A model generated the notes under the pieces. It made no database searches and was not told where the DNA came from. It saw only the letters and a program-made list of their open reading frames with translations. Positions 43,749-52,248 of a stretch of DNA of 64,000 bases are shown here, one piece after another (the stretch's first letter is position 1; each line of letters opens with the position of its first letter). The DNA lies in contig NZ_JNKI01000009.1 of assembly GCF_000702005.1 (NCBI RefSeq), positions 38,745 to 102,744 on the forward strand, read 5' to 3'. Origin of the DNA: Selenomonas sp. ND2010 (GTDB lineage: Bacteria; Bacillota; Negativicutes; Selenomonadales; Selenomonadaceae). Position numbers and translations under genes: made by a program.

Positions 43749-44897
43749 ATGAAAAACATAGCGGTATTGGGCTCGACAGGGTCAATCGGAACGCAGACTT
43801 TAGCGGTAGTACGCAGTCATCCGGAACTCTTTCATATTTCGGTGTTGGCAGCCAATGCCAGTGATGAACTTTTGGAACAGCAGATTCGCGAGTTTGAACC
43901 GGAATTGGCAGTCCTTTCGGATGAGGCTGCTTATAACCGACTGAAAAGCCGGTATAGTGGCCCCACAAAACTTGCGGGAGGGCGCCAGGCTTTTATTGAT
44001 GCAGCAGCGGTGAGTGATGTCGATACCGTGGTCACTTCCATGATGGGCTTCGCTGGATTGGAGCCTACCATGAAGGCTTTGGAGGCCAAAAAAGACATTG
44101 CGTTGGCGAATAAGGAAACCTTGGTGGTCGCTGGTGAGCTCGTTACGCAGCGTGCCAAGGAACAGGGCGTATCGATTTTACCAGTCGATAGTGAGCATTG
44201 TGCTTTTTTTCAGTGTCTGCAGGGAGAAAAGCTGGCCAGCATTGAAAAGCTCCTGTTGACTTGTTCGGGAGGCCCTTTCCGTGGAAAGAAACGTGACGAG
44301 TTAAAAGATGCGACGGTAGAGCAGGTATTGGCCCATCCCACTTGGAACATGGGGAAAAAGATTACTGTGGATTCGGCGTCACTGGTCAATAAGGGACTGG
44401 AAGTTATCGAAGCCAAATGGCTTTATGGCGTTCGCTATGATCAGATTCAGGTTGTGGTTCATCCACAGAGCATTGTTCATTCCATGGTGCAGTTCCATGA
44501 TGGTGCTGTTATTGCACAATTGGGGTCTACGGATATGAAACTGCCCATTCAGTATGCGCTTACCTATCCGGATCGTACGGACTCAGAGTTTGAGCGATTG
44601 GACTTCTGGAACATGAAGAACTTGACCTTTGATAAGCCAGATACAGATACATTCAAAGGACTCAAATTTGCCTATGAAGCTGGTGAGATGGGAGGCAGTA
44701 TGCCTTGCATATTCAATGCGGCCAATGAGATTGCTGTGGGAGCGTTCTTGAAGGGAGGCATCAAGTTCCTTGATATTTATGACATCATCGAGCAGACGAT
44801 GCTAAAACGTGAATGTATCATGGAACCGACGCTGGAAGAATTGTTTGAGGAGGATCGCTGGGCCCGCGACTTTGCGGCGTCCCTGCTGACAAAATAA
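43749..44897 (+). CDS. dxr: 1-deoxy-D-xylulose 5-phosphate reductoisomerase
   Basis: 382 residues. The NADPH fold begins GSTGSIGTQTLAVV. The metal/substrate region has ILPVDSEHCAFFQCL, and LTCSGGPFRGKK, HPTWNMGKKITVDSASL and EVIEAKWLYGV are typical. It converts DXP to MEP, the second step of the MEP isoprenoid pathway. GGCGG precedes the ATG. ispG, a later step, is two genes downstream. Confidence 0.97.
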   Translation: MKNIAVLGSTGSIGTQTLAVVRSHPELFHISVLAANASDELLEQQIREFEPELAVLSDEAAYNRLKSRYSGPTKLAGGRQAFIDAAAVSDVDTVVTSMMGFAGLEPTMKALEAKKDIALANKETLVVAGELVTQRAKEQGVSILPVDSEHCAFFQCLQGEKLASIEKLLLTCSGGPFRGKKRDELKDATVEQVLAHPTWNMGKKITVDSASLVNKGLEVIEAKWLYGVRYDQIQVVVHPQSIVHSMVQFHDGAVIAQLGSTDMKLPIQYALTYPDRTDSEFERLDFWNMKNLTFDKPDTDTFKGLKFAYEAGEMGGSMPCIFNAANEIAVGAFLKGGIKFLDIYDIIEQTMLKRECIMEPTLEELFEEDRWARDFAASLLTK

Positions 44898-44912
44898 CAG
44901 GCAGGTGTTTTT

Positions 44913-45950
44913 ATGGTTTTGACGATAGCAGCGGCTATTTTTGTTTTTGGTCTTTTGGTGCTGGTCCATGAATTGGGACATTTTATCACCGCAAAACTCA
45001 CGGGAATGCGCGTGGATGAATTTGCCATTGGCTTTGGACCCAAGCTTATAAGTCATCGGTGGGGCGAAACCGTTTATTCGATTCGTGCTATACCGCTAGG
45101 CGGGTTTAATGACATTGCCGGTATGGACCCTGGTGATAATGATGCTGGTGAGCGCGGTTATTGTGCCAAACCGGTCCTTTCCCGGATGGTAGTCATTCTA
45201 GCAGGTTCAATCATGAATTTTATCCTGCCAGTAATCTTGTTCTTTGGAATCTTTTTCTTTGCTGGTGTCAGCACGCCTAATCCGGATCCCATACTTGGTA
45301 CCGTTATGGAAGGAAAACCAGCAGCTGAAGCAGGTCTTCGAAATGGCGACCGTGTTATCAGTCTGGATGGGGTCGAGACGAAAACGTGGACCGATTTTGT
45401 CAATGGGGTGAAAGACAATTCAGGAGAGCCGATTACGGTTGTGGTTCAACGAGGCGATGAGACGATTCGTACGGTCATGACGCCGGTTTATGACAACCAG
45501 GCGAAAAAAGCAGTAGTTGGCGTAATGAGTTCGGTAAAGACGCATCATCCGGGGATCTTTGAAGCAGCTCAGCTGGCTGTAAATAAGACGGTGGCGATTA
45601 TTCTGATGATGCTTGATGCCCTTTATAAGATTATCCTGGAACTTTCCGGCGCAGAGCTTGCTGGGCCAATTGGGGTAGCTCAGATGGCTGGTGAAGTCGC
45701 GCAGATGGGATTTGTTCCGCTGCTGAATTTTGCTGCTTTTTTGAGTCTCAATCTTGGTATCGTAAATTTATTCCCGATTCCGGCGCTCGATGGCGGTCAT
45801 TTTGCCGGCCTTGTCGTCGAGGCAGTGCGGGGAAAACCAATGAGTCCCAAGGCGCTCGAATACACGCAGAAGATTGGCATCTTCCTGTTGATTCTGCTCA
45901 TGGTGTTAGCGACGAAGAACGACATCGTACGCGTCTTTACAGGAGGCTAA
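44913..45950 (+). CDS. rseP: RIP metalloprotease RseP
   Basis: 345 residues. The zinc motif H19-E-x-x-H23 (LVLVHELGHF) lies in the first membrane helix, a PDZ domain occupies ~120-205 (AGLRNGDRVISLDG), and the C-terminal helix carries NLFPIPALDGGH. It cuts membrane-embedded substrates, typically anti-sigma factors or leftover signal peptides. A single PDZ domain matches the Gram-positive type rather than the two-PDZ E. coli enzyme. It starts 15 bases after dxr. Confidence 0.95.
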   Translation: MVLTIAAAIFVFGLLVLVHELGHFITAKLTGMRVDEFAIGFGPKLISHRWGETVYSIRAIPLGGFNDIAGMDPGDNDAGERGYCAKPVLSRMVVILAGSIMNFILPVILFFGIFFFAGVSTPNPDPILGTVMEGKPAAEAGLRNGDRVISLDGVETKTWTDFVNGVKDNSGEPITVVVQRGDETIRTVMTPVYDNQAKKAVVGVMSSVKTHHPGIFEAAQLAVNKTVAIILMMLDALYKIILELSGAELAGPIGVAQMAGEVAQMGFVPLLNFAAFLSLNLGIVNLFPIPALDGGHFAGLVVEAVRGKPMSPKALEYTQKIGIFLLILLMVLATKNDIVRVFTGG

Positions 45951-45953
45951 AAA

Positions 45954-47027
45954 ATGATAAAACGAAAAAAGACCCGTCAGATTCATATTGGCCCGGTAGC
46001 CATTGGCGGGGGGGCACCGATTTCGGTGCAATCTATGTGCAATACGAAGACTACCGATACAGAGGCAACGGTTGCGCAGATTAAAGCACTGCAGGCTGCC
46101 GGTTGTGATATTGTTCGGCTGGCAGTTCCAGATATGGAAGCGGCTAAGAACCTGGGAAATATTATTGCCCAGGTCGATGTGCCACTGGTAGCCGATATCC
46201 ATTTTGATTACAAACTGGCATTGGAGGCCATCAATCAGGGCATTTCGGCTTTGCGCCTGAATCCAGGCAACATTGGCGGAGAAGAGAAGGTAAAAGCCGT
46301 GGTGCAGGCGGCTAAGGCAAAGCAAATTCCTATTCGCATTGGCGTTAACGCGGGGTCTCTGGATAAGAAAATCCTGGCTAAGTATGGTGCCATTACACCA
46401 GAAGCCCTGGTAGAATCCGCGATGCAGCATATCCGCATCCTTGAGGAGCTGGATTTTCACGATATGAAAATATCCCTCAAGGCGCATGATGTTCCACTTA
46501 CCCTTGCGGCATACCGTTTGATGAGTGAGACGGTTGATTATCCGTTGCATCTTGGTATTACGGAAGCAGGAACCGTCAATACGGGCATCATCAAGTCGGC
46601 GGTAGGAATTGGTGCGTTGTTGGCCGAAGGCATCGGAGATACTTTCCGGATTTCGTTGACAGGCGATCCAGTGGTCGAGGTGAAGGTCGCTAACGAGATT
46701 TTGAAATCCCTTGGGCTAAAAGAATACGGCCCCACCTTGGTAGCCTGCCCGACTTGCGGGCGGACCAGCATCGATTTGCCGGCTATTGCAGCTCAGGTGG
46801 AAAAGAAGTTGGAAACGATTAAGGACCCGATTGATGTAGCCGTTATGGGATGCGTAGTCAATGGTCCTGGAGAAGCCCGTGGGGCTGACGTGGGGATTGC
46901 CGGAGGCAATGGAGAAGGTTTGATTTTCCGTAAGGGGGAAATCATTCGCAAAGTACCAGAGGAAATACTGGTCGAGGAACTGTTCAAGGAAATCGATGCA
47001 ATATTGGAGGAACGTAAACAAAAATGA
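45954..47027 (+). CDS. ispG: (E)-4-hydroxy-3-methylbut-2-enyl-diphosphate synthase IspG
   Basis: 357 residues. N-terminal TIM barrel ([21 protein letters not shown] segment, [38 protein letters not shown]). The [4Fe-4S] ligands lie in [10 protein letters not shown] and [13 protein letters not shown]. It makes HMBPP from MEcPP in the MEP pathway and needs two electrons from ferredoxin or flavodoxin. Three bases separate it from rseP, and it overlaps proS by ATGA. Confidence 0.97.
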   Translation: MIKRKKTRQIHIGPVAIGGGAPISVQSMCNTKTTDTEATVAQIKALQAAGCDIVRLAVPDMEAAKNLGNIIAQVDVPLVADIHFDYKLALEAINQGISALRLNPGNIGGEEKVKAVVQAAKAKQIPIRIGVNAGSLDKKILAKYGAITPEALVESAMQHIRILEELDFHDMKISLKAHDVPLTLAAYRLMSETVDYPLHLGITEAGTVNTGIIKSAVGIGALLAEGIGDTFRISLTGDPVVEVKVANEILKSLGLKEYGPTLVACPTCGRTSIDLPAIAAQVEKKLETIKDPIDVAVMGCVVNGPGEARGADVGIAGGNGEGLIFRKGEIIRKVPEEILVEELFKEIDAILEERKQK

Positions 47028-48739
47028 GAGCAAGTAATTTATATGCACCAACACTTCGCAATACACCAGCCGAGGCTGAAATCGTCAGTCATCAGTTGAT
47101 GTACCGTGCGGGAATGATCCGCAAGGTTGCCGGCGGTATGTACACTTTCCTGCCACTGGGGTGGCGGGTTATCCGCAAGATAGAGGAAATTATCCGCGAG
47201 GAGATGGATGAAGCTGGCGGTCAGGAAGTGGCTATGCCGATTTTGCAGCCTTCGGAGCTTTGGGAAGAAAGTGGTCGCTGGGCAGCGTATGGCGATGAGA
47301 TGATGCGCATCAAAGACCGTCATGGCCGTAATTTCTGTCTCGGACCGACGCACGAGGAAATGATTACCGACCTCGTCCGTGACGAGGTGAGCAGTTATAA
47401 ACAGCTGCCGCTTCTGCTCTATCAGATTCAGGATAAATTCCGCGATGAACGCCGTCCGCGTTTTGGACTGATGCGCAGCCGCGAATTTATCATGAAGGAT
47501 TTGTATTCCTTTGATAAGGACGTAGAGGGCATGAATGTGTCATATCAGAAGATGTATGATGCCTATACGAATATTTATAACCGCATGGGGCTCAAATTCC
47601 GTCCGGTTGAAGCGGATAACGGTGCCATCGGTGGCGGTCACTCGCATGAATTTACGGTATTGGCTGAGGCTGGTGAGTCCAACATTGCCTATTGCACGAA
47701 ATGTGACTATGCAGCCAGTGATGAAAAGGCCGAATTGGCTCCGATTGAAGCAGAGGCTGAGGAGGCGCTGGAACTTGAAAAAGTTGAGACGCCGGCAGCT
47801 GCTACGATTGAGCGTGTCGCAGAGTATCTGAATGTTCCGGTGGAGAAAACCATCAAAGCCGTAGCCTATCAGACGGACACGGATCAGCTTGTTTTGGCAT
47901 TCGTTCGTGGGGATCATGAAGTCAACGAGGTCAAGGTAATCAATCAGGTGGAAGGTGCGCTGGAACTCCGCATGGCGGAAGATGAAGCCATTAAGGCTGT
48001 AGGTGGCTGTCCTGGATTCATGAGCCCGATTGGCATCAAAGAAGGTACGCTGATTTTGGTAGATCCCACGGTTATGAACATGCACAATGCAGTGGCTGGA
48101 GCTAATGAAGTGGATTACCATTATAAAAATGTTAATCCGAAGCGGGATTTTAACCAGCAGAGCATTGTCATTACGGATTTGCGCATGGTCAAAGAAGGGG
48201 ATTTGTGTCCGCGCTGTGGTGCTCCCATGACCATGACTCGTGGCATCGAAGCTGGTCAGGTGTTTACGCTGGGAACGAAGTATTCGCAGGCAATGGGAGC
48301 AACGTTCCTCGATGAGCAGGGAAAATCCCAGCCGCTTTACATGGGGTGTTATGGTATTGGCGTCGGTCGTACGATGGCTGCGGCAATTGAGCAGAATAAC
48401 GATGAACAGGGAATCATCTGGCCGAGAGCAATTGCCCCCTTTGAGGTGGTTGTCGTTGCTGTCAATGCGAAAAAAGAGGATCAGTTGGCTTATGCCGAGG
48501 AAATTTATGCGGAATGCCGTAAAGCTGGCATGGATACGCTGCTCGATGATCGCAAAGAGCGCGCTGGCGTCAAATTCAAAGACTGCGATTTGATCGGTTA
48601 TCCGGTTCGTGTCGTCGTCGGTCCGAAAGCTTTGGAAGAAGGCTTGATTGAAGTCAAGGTCCGCAAGACGGGAGAGGTCTTTACCTTTAGCCGTGAGGAG
48701 TACCTGGCAAAAGTTCAAGAACTTTTACAGACGCTTTGA
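47024..48739 (+). CDS. proS: Prolyl-tRNA synthetase
   Basis: 571 residues, bacterial (ProS1) type. Class II motifs are visible: [17 protein letters not shown] at motif 1, [18 protein letters not shown] at motif 2, and [15 protein letters not shown] at motif 3. Between motifs 2 and 3 lies the ~180-residue editing (INS) domain that clears mischarged Ala-tRNAPro. It is the last gene of the operon and starts in an ATGA overlap with ispG. Confidence 0.97.
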   Translation: MRASNLYAPTLRNTPAEAEIVSHQLMYRAGMIRKVAGGMYTFLPLGWRVIRKIEEIIREEMDEAGGQEVAMPILQPSELWEESGRWAAYGDEMMRIKDRHGRNFCLGPTHEEMITDLVRDEVSSYKQLPLLLYQIQDKFRDERRPRFGLMRSREFIMKDLYSFDKDVEGMNVSYQKMYDAYTNIYNRMGLKFRPVEADNGAIGGGHSHEFTVLAEAGESNIAYCTKCDYAASDEKAELAPIEAEAEEALELEKVETPAAATIERVAEYLNVPVEKTIKAVAYQTDTDQLVLAFVRGDHEVNEVKVINQVEGALELRMAEDEAIKAVGGCPGFMSPIGIKEGTLILVDPTVMNMHNAVAGANEVDYHYKNVNPKRDFNQQSIVITDLRMVKEGDLCPRCGAPMTMTRGIEAGQVFTLGTKYSQAMGATFLDEQGKSQPLYMGCYGIGVGRTMAAAIEQNNDEQGIIWPRAIAPFEVVVVAVNAKKEDQLAYAEEIYAECRKAGMDTLLDDRKERAGVKFKDCDLIGYPVRVVVGPKALEEGLIEVKVRKTGEVFTFSREEYLAKVQELLQTL

Positions 48740-48756
48740 GTTTAATATGGGCATAA

Positions 48757-48789
48757 AAAAAAGCTCCATCGTTTGATGGAGCTTTTTTT
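48757..48789. terminator. Bidirectional terminator between proS and the DUF1858 gene
   Basis: AAAAAAGCTCCATC-gttt-GATGGAGCTTTTTTT: a strong stem with A- and T-runs on both sides, serving the two converging genes. Confidence 0.96.
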
Positions 48790-48800
48790 GTTATCGTGGA

Positions 48801-49004
48801 TTACTCAGCGGAGCCTACTGCTTCGTTGAGGCCTTCGATCAGAGTGTCGACATCAATGCCGTGAGCCATAGCACCCTGCTCGATATTTTCAAAATGAGCG
48901 GCAGCGCAGCCAAGGCAGCCCATGCCGGCGTTGACGAATACATCAACCGTGTCCGGATACTTCTGAACGACTTCGAGAATGCTCATGTCTTTAGTAATTG
49001 CCAT
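48801..49004 (-). CDS. DUF1858 small protein
   Basis: 67 residues. The DUF1858 pattern is plain: DMSILEVVQKYPDTVDVF, AGMGCLGCAAAHFENIEQ and GIDVDTLIEGLN. The C-x-x-C pair resembles hybrid-cluster-protein-associated domains and may bind metal or a cofactor; function is unknown. A perfect AGGAGG lies upstream on the minus strand. It is a single-gene unit convergent with proS. Confidence 0.9.
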   Translation of the reverse strand: MAITKDMSILEVVQKYPDTVDVFVNAGMGCLGCAAAHFENIEQGAMAHGIDVDTLIEGLNEAVGSAE

Positions 49005-49070
49005 AATATATAACCTCCTATATATAGCCTAGTAAAAACCCATTAAGGATGGGAAATTTCCATTACCCGA

Positions 49071-49100
49071 ATTATAGCACAGAAGGGTTCTTAGATACAA
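49071..49100 (-). promoter_or_regulatory. Promoter of the DUF1858 gene
   Basis: On the minus strand TTGTAT (49100-49095), 18-base spacer, TATAAT (49076-49071). Leader of ~60 bases to the start codon. Confidence 0.65.
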
Positions 49101-49199
49101 GGAATAATGAACCACATTCATCAAAAAAAGAAACGGGACTGGAATTTTCTTCGGAATCGGGGTAAAATGAATAGGATTGTGAAAGTGAGGAATCGAAAG

Positions 49200-50033
49200 A
49201 TGTCGTTAAAATATAGAAGAAAAGTTGCTGGAAAATGGTGGTTGCGGGCTGTGGCGATCTTATTGCTATTACTAGTTCCCGTGTTGATATCTGGGCAGAA
49301 GCCGATGACGGCAACTATGGTGGCAGATAGTGAGACTGGCACCAAGGTGATGGTGCTTAATTATCATAAAATCGACAACACGTTTATCTCATTGGCTGTT
49401 CGCCCGGATGACTTTGAGGATCAGATGCGTTACCTTCGGGATAATGGCTATCATACGATTTCTCCGGATGAGCTGTATGACAGCATTGCGGGAAATGGTG
49501 AACTTCCAGACAATCCCGTGCTGATCACCTTTGACGATGGCTATGAAGATAATTATACCAATGCATATCCTATTTTGAAAAAATACGGGTTCAAGGCAAC
49601 GATTTTTGTTATTACAAGTTTTCTGGGAAAGGATAAGAACTATCTGACCTGGGATCAGGCGAGGGAAATGGATGCCCATGGCATTAGCATTGAATCACAT
49701 ACCGTTGACCACAAATCGATGACAGATCTTACGGATGAGCAGCTACGGATGGAATTGGTGGATTCGAAGAAAAAAGCCGAAAAGGAGCTGGGTCATTCGG
49801 TAGATTATATGGCGTATCCGACGGGAACTTATAATCTACACATTGCTGAGATGGTGAAAGAGGCAGGGTATAAAGCGGCATTTACCATCAAGTATGGCAA
49901 TGTGGATAAAGCCAGCAATATCTATGCGTTAGAGCGGGTGCCGATTTTCCACACGGAAGATACGCGCAAGGATTTTTTGGAGAGAATTCGTTATACTCCG
50001 ATATTTGAACGCTTTGGCTGGACGAAAAATTAA
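49200..50033 (+). CDS. Membrane-anchored polysaccharide deacetylase
   Basis: About 277 residues from ATG 49200. A basic N-terminus and one membrane helix (~14-33) place the enzyme outside the inner membrane. The NodB-type domain has LITFDDGYEDNY with the catalytic and metal Asp, and the metal His pair in ESHTVDHKSM. MAYPTGTYN and VPIFHTEDTRKDF follow. Likely substrates are peptidoglycan or another N-acetyl sugar polymer. In-frame ATGs at 49107 and 49167 are alternatives; GTGAGG nine bases before 49200 favours the chosen start. It is a single gene ahead of the dcw cluster. Confidence 0.88.
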   Translation: MSLKYRRKVAGKWWLRAVAILLLLLVPVLISGQKPMTATMVADSETGTKVMVLNYHKIDNTFISLAVRPDDFEDQMRYLRDNGYHTISPDELYDSIAGNGELPDNPVLITFDDGYEDNYTNAYPILKKYGFKATIFVITSFLGKDKNYLTWDQAREMDAHGISIESHTVDHKSMTDLTDEQLRMELVDSKKKAEKELGHSVDYMAYPTGTYNLHIAEMVKEAGYKAAFTIKYGNVDKASNIYALERVPIFHTEDTRKDFLERIRYTPIFERFGWTKN

Positions 50034-50066
50034 TAGGGATTGGCACAGAGCTGCCGGATTCGCGAA

Positions 50067-50113
50067 AAACCTGTGAGTAAACAAGGAAAAAGTGGTTACT
50101 CACAGGTTTTTTT
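50067..50113 (+). terminator. Terminator after the deacetylase gene
   Basis: AAACCTGTGAGTAA pairs perfectly with TTACTCACAGGTTT over a 15-base loop, followed by TTTT. Confidence 0.93.
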
Positions 50114-50165
50114 GCATAATTGTGGAAAAAAATGTGGAAAAATAATGGGGACAGCTAACTAGGGC

Positions 50166-50194
50166 TTGCAAAAGCAGCCGATTTTTGATATAAA
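50166..50194 (+). promoter_or_regulatory. Promoter of the dcw cluster (mraZ)
   Basis: TTGCAA (50166-50171), 17-base spacer, TATAAA (50189-50194). Predicted start near 50201, just before the GTGG repeats, leaving a ~60-base leader. Confidence 0.75.
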
Positions 50195-50208
50195 AGAGAG
50201 GAGTAAAA

Positions 50209-50253
50209 GTGGTGAATTGTGGGGGAAAGTGGTTTAAAAAGCCAGAAAGGTGG
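50209..50253 (+). promoter_or_regulatory. Likely MraZ operator: GTGG repeats at 10-bp spacing
   Basis: GTGG begins at 50209, 50219 and 50229, exactly one helical turn apart, with a further GTGG at 50250. MraZ proteins bind arrays of short TGGG/GTGG-type direct repeats at 10-bp periods upstream of mraZ. The array lies just after the predicted transcription start, where bound MraZ would block transcription. Spacing is read directly from sequence; binding is inferred. Confidence 0.75.
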
Positions 50254-50262
50254 TGAGGCAGA

Positions 50263-50700
50263 ATGTTTATGGGGGAATATGTACATTCCATCGATGCCAA
50301 AGGACGTATCATTCTGCCCGCTGATTTCCGTCAGGAACTTGGCGTTACCTTTGTGATCACCCGTGGCCTTGATAATTGCTTATTCTTATATGGACAGCAG
50401 GCTTGGGAAGAGTGGGCGGCAAAACTTCGTGCACTGCCAATGGCGAAGCCGGCTGCTCGTGCCCTCAATCGATTCTTCTTTGCTGGTGCCAGAACCTTGG
50501 AATGTGATAAGCAGGGCCGTTTTCTGGTTCCGGCTAATCTTCGTTCCCATGCAGGGATTGCCTTGAAACAGGATGTAGTGCTTACAGGTGTCGATAACCG
50601 CATCGAAGTATGGAGCCAGGAGCAATGGGAGAAATATAATAAAGAAGTGGAGCCGGATGTGACGGCAATTGCCGATTCCCTTTCAGAATTGGGAATATAA
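50263..50700 (+). CDS. mraZ: Transcriptional regulator MraZ
   Basis: 145 residues with two AbrB-like half domains, each with the family motif: HSIDAKGRIILPADFRQEL (core DAKGRIILPADFR) and DKQGRFLVPANLR. It forms rings that bind repeated boxes and repress the dcw cluster. The ATG at 50263 follows GGTGGTGAGG; MFMGEYVHSID is the usual N-terminus. First gene of the dcw cluster, next to rsmH. Confidence 0.97.
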   Translation: MFMGEYVHSIDAKGRIILPADFRQELGVTFVITRGLDNCLFLYGQQAWEEWAAKLRALPMAKPAARALNRFFFAGARTLECDKQGRFLVPANLRSHAGIALKQDVVLTGVDNRIEVWSQEQWEKYNKEVEPDVTAIADSLSELGI

Positions 50701-50742
50701 CCCACTTTTTGAAGCAAAAAACATGAGTCAGGAGCAGGAAAC

Positions 50743-51705
50743 ATGGAGTTTCATCATATCAGTGTAATGCTGGAAGAGACAGTAAGGGGTCTCGTGACAA
50801 ATAAAAAGGGAACCTATGTGGATTGTACCCTGGGTGGAGCTGGTCATTCCCATCGGATTACCGAAATGTTGGAGCCGGAAGGCCGGCTCATTGGCATTGA
50901 CCAGGATGAAGAGGCAATCGCAGCGGCAACGGAACGTTTGAAGGATGCAGCCTGTCGGGTGGATATTGTTCATAGCAACTTCCGCAACCTGGAGTCGATT
51001 CTCGAGGAAGAGAATGCTCCTCTGGTGGATGGCGTGGTCTTCGATCTTGGCGTTTCGTCACATCAGATTGATACGGCAGAACGTGGTTTTTCGTATATGC
51101 AGGATGCGCCGCTCGATATGCGGATGGACTCAGAGGCGGATTTTTCCGCCTACGATGTGGTCAATACCTATAGTGAGAAAGACCTTGACCGTATTTTCCA
51201 TGATTATGGCGAGGAACGCTGGGGACGCCGCATCGCGCAGTTTATCGTCAAAGAACGGATGATAAAACCGATTGAGACGACTGGCGAGTTGGTGGATATC
51301 ATCTGCAAGGCTGTGCCCAAAGCGGTTCGTCAAGCAGCCAACGGTCATCCAGCTAAGCGTATTTTCCAGGCAATTCGCATTGAAGTCAACGACGAATTGG
51401 GTATATTGGAGAATGCTTTTCGCACGGCGGTCCGACATTTAAAACCAGGTGGTCGTATTGCCATCATTACCTTCCATTCCTTGGAAGACCGCATTGCCAA
51501 GATGACGCTGAAGGAAATGGCCCGTGGCTGTATTTGCCCACCAGAGCTTCCGGTTTGTATGTGTAACCATAAGCCGGAAATTCGCATGATTGGCAAACCA
51601 ATACAGGCAACGAGTGAAGAATTGGCCAACAATTCCCGCTCTAAGAGCGCCAAGCTAAGAATCGCAGAGAAATTACCGCAACAAGAGGAAGGAGGGGATT
51701 GCTGA
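50743..51705 (+). CDS. rsmH: 16S rRNA m4C1402 methyltransferase RsmH (MraW)
   Basis: 320 residues. The SAM-binding motif YVDCTLGGAGHS, the FDLGVSSHQID-ERGFSY region and AIITFHSLEDRI are typical. CICPPELPVCMC near the C-terminus is normal. It methylates C1402 in 16S rRNA. GAGCAGGAAAC precedes the start. Its stop overlaps the ftsL start by one base. Confidence 0.97.
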   Translation: MEFHHISVMLEETVRGLVTNKKGTYVDCTLGGAGHSHRITEMLEPEGRLIGIDQDEEAIAAATERLKDAACRVDIVHSNFRNLESILEEENAPLVDGVVFDLGVSSHQIDTAERGFSYMQDAPLDMRMDSEADFSAYDVVNTYSEKDLDRIFHDYGEERWGRRIAQFIVKERMIKPIETTGELVDIICKAVPKAVRQAANGHPAKRIFQAIRIEVNDELGILENAFRTAVRHLKPGGRIAIITFHSLEDRIAKMTLKEMARGCICPPELPVCMCNHKPEIRMIGKPIQATSEELANNSRSKSAKLRIAEKLPQQEEGGDC

Positions 51706-52079
51706 TGCTCGCAAGACAGGAAGAAGAACATGTGGAAGAAATTCTTTCGGTGGAGGAAGAAAACAGACGGTTAAGACAAGCACCGAAAGAGCCGCTTTTT
51801 AAGACGGTTTTGGATACGAGTACCCGATCCCACTGCCAGATCCTTTTTTTGACAATGGCAGTTTTGGCGATGCTGGTTACAGTCGGCAGTGGAGTAAGTG
51901 CAAGCCGTGGGTATGCACTGGTGGCTGTGCAGCAGAAGGCGGATGCGTTGGAACAGGAGAATGAGCGCCTGAAGATTGATATCGCAAAACTCAAATCGCC
52001 GGAACGCATTAAGAATATTGCAAAAGATCAGCTGGGGATGGAAGTTCCCAAGCATACGTATTTCAGTCAGGAAAAGTAA
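51705..52079 (+). CDS. ftsL: Cell division protein FtsL
   Basis: About 124 residues. A charged cytoplasmic N-terminus (Glu/Arg-rich) is followed by one membrane helix (~45-65) and a coiled coil (~70-100, KADALEQENERLKIDIAK). It ends in the FtsL/DivIC-type KNIAKDQLGMEVP. Identity rests on this topology and on position after rsmH, as sequence conservation is low. It acts with FtsQ and FtsB in the divisome. The ATG at 51705 sits 7 bases after GGAGGGG. Unusually, ftsI does not follow; there is a 169-base gap and then murE. Confidence 0.88.
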   Translation: MLARQEEEHVEEILSVEEENRRLRQAPKEPLFKTVLDTSTRSHCQILFLTMAVLAMLVTVGSGVSASRGYALVAVQQKADALEQENERLKIDIAKLKSPERIKNIAKDQLGMEVPKHTYFSQEK

Positions 52080-52194
52080 ATACATGGCCGCATAACAGGC
52101 GGCTGGCAAGAAAAGAGGCTGTCATGCAACGTGAACAGCTTCTTTCGCATTTATACAGAAATAAAAAATACTACTATTTTTTTTCCAGACGGTT

Positions 52195-52200
52195 TATAAT
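52195..52200 (+). promoter_or_regulatory. Possible promoter (-10 only) before murE
   Basis: TATAAT at 52195-52200 lies 48 bases before murE in an AT-rich stretch; the -35 region (near 52172, TACTAT) is poor. The 169-base gap after ftsL holds no open frame and no clear terminator. It may start a separate murE transcript. Confidence 0.4.
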
Positions 52201-52248
52201 AGTGTACGGTCCGCAATTATGAATGGCGGAATCTGAGGAGGAAAATCG

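Noticed and set aside
47540..48718. 392-codon open frame on the minus strand inside proS
   Set aside because: It lies fully antisense to a well-conserved gene, has no ribosome site and its translation is rich in His, Arg, Phe and Ile as expected from the reverse of a coding strand.
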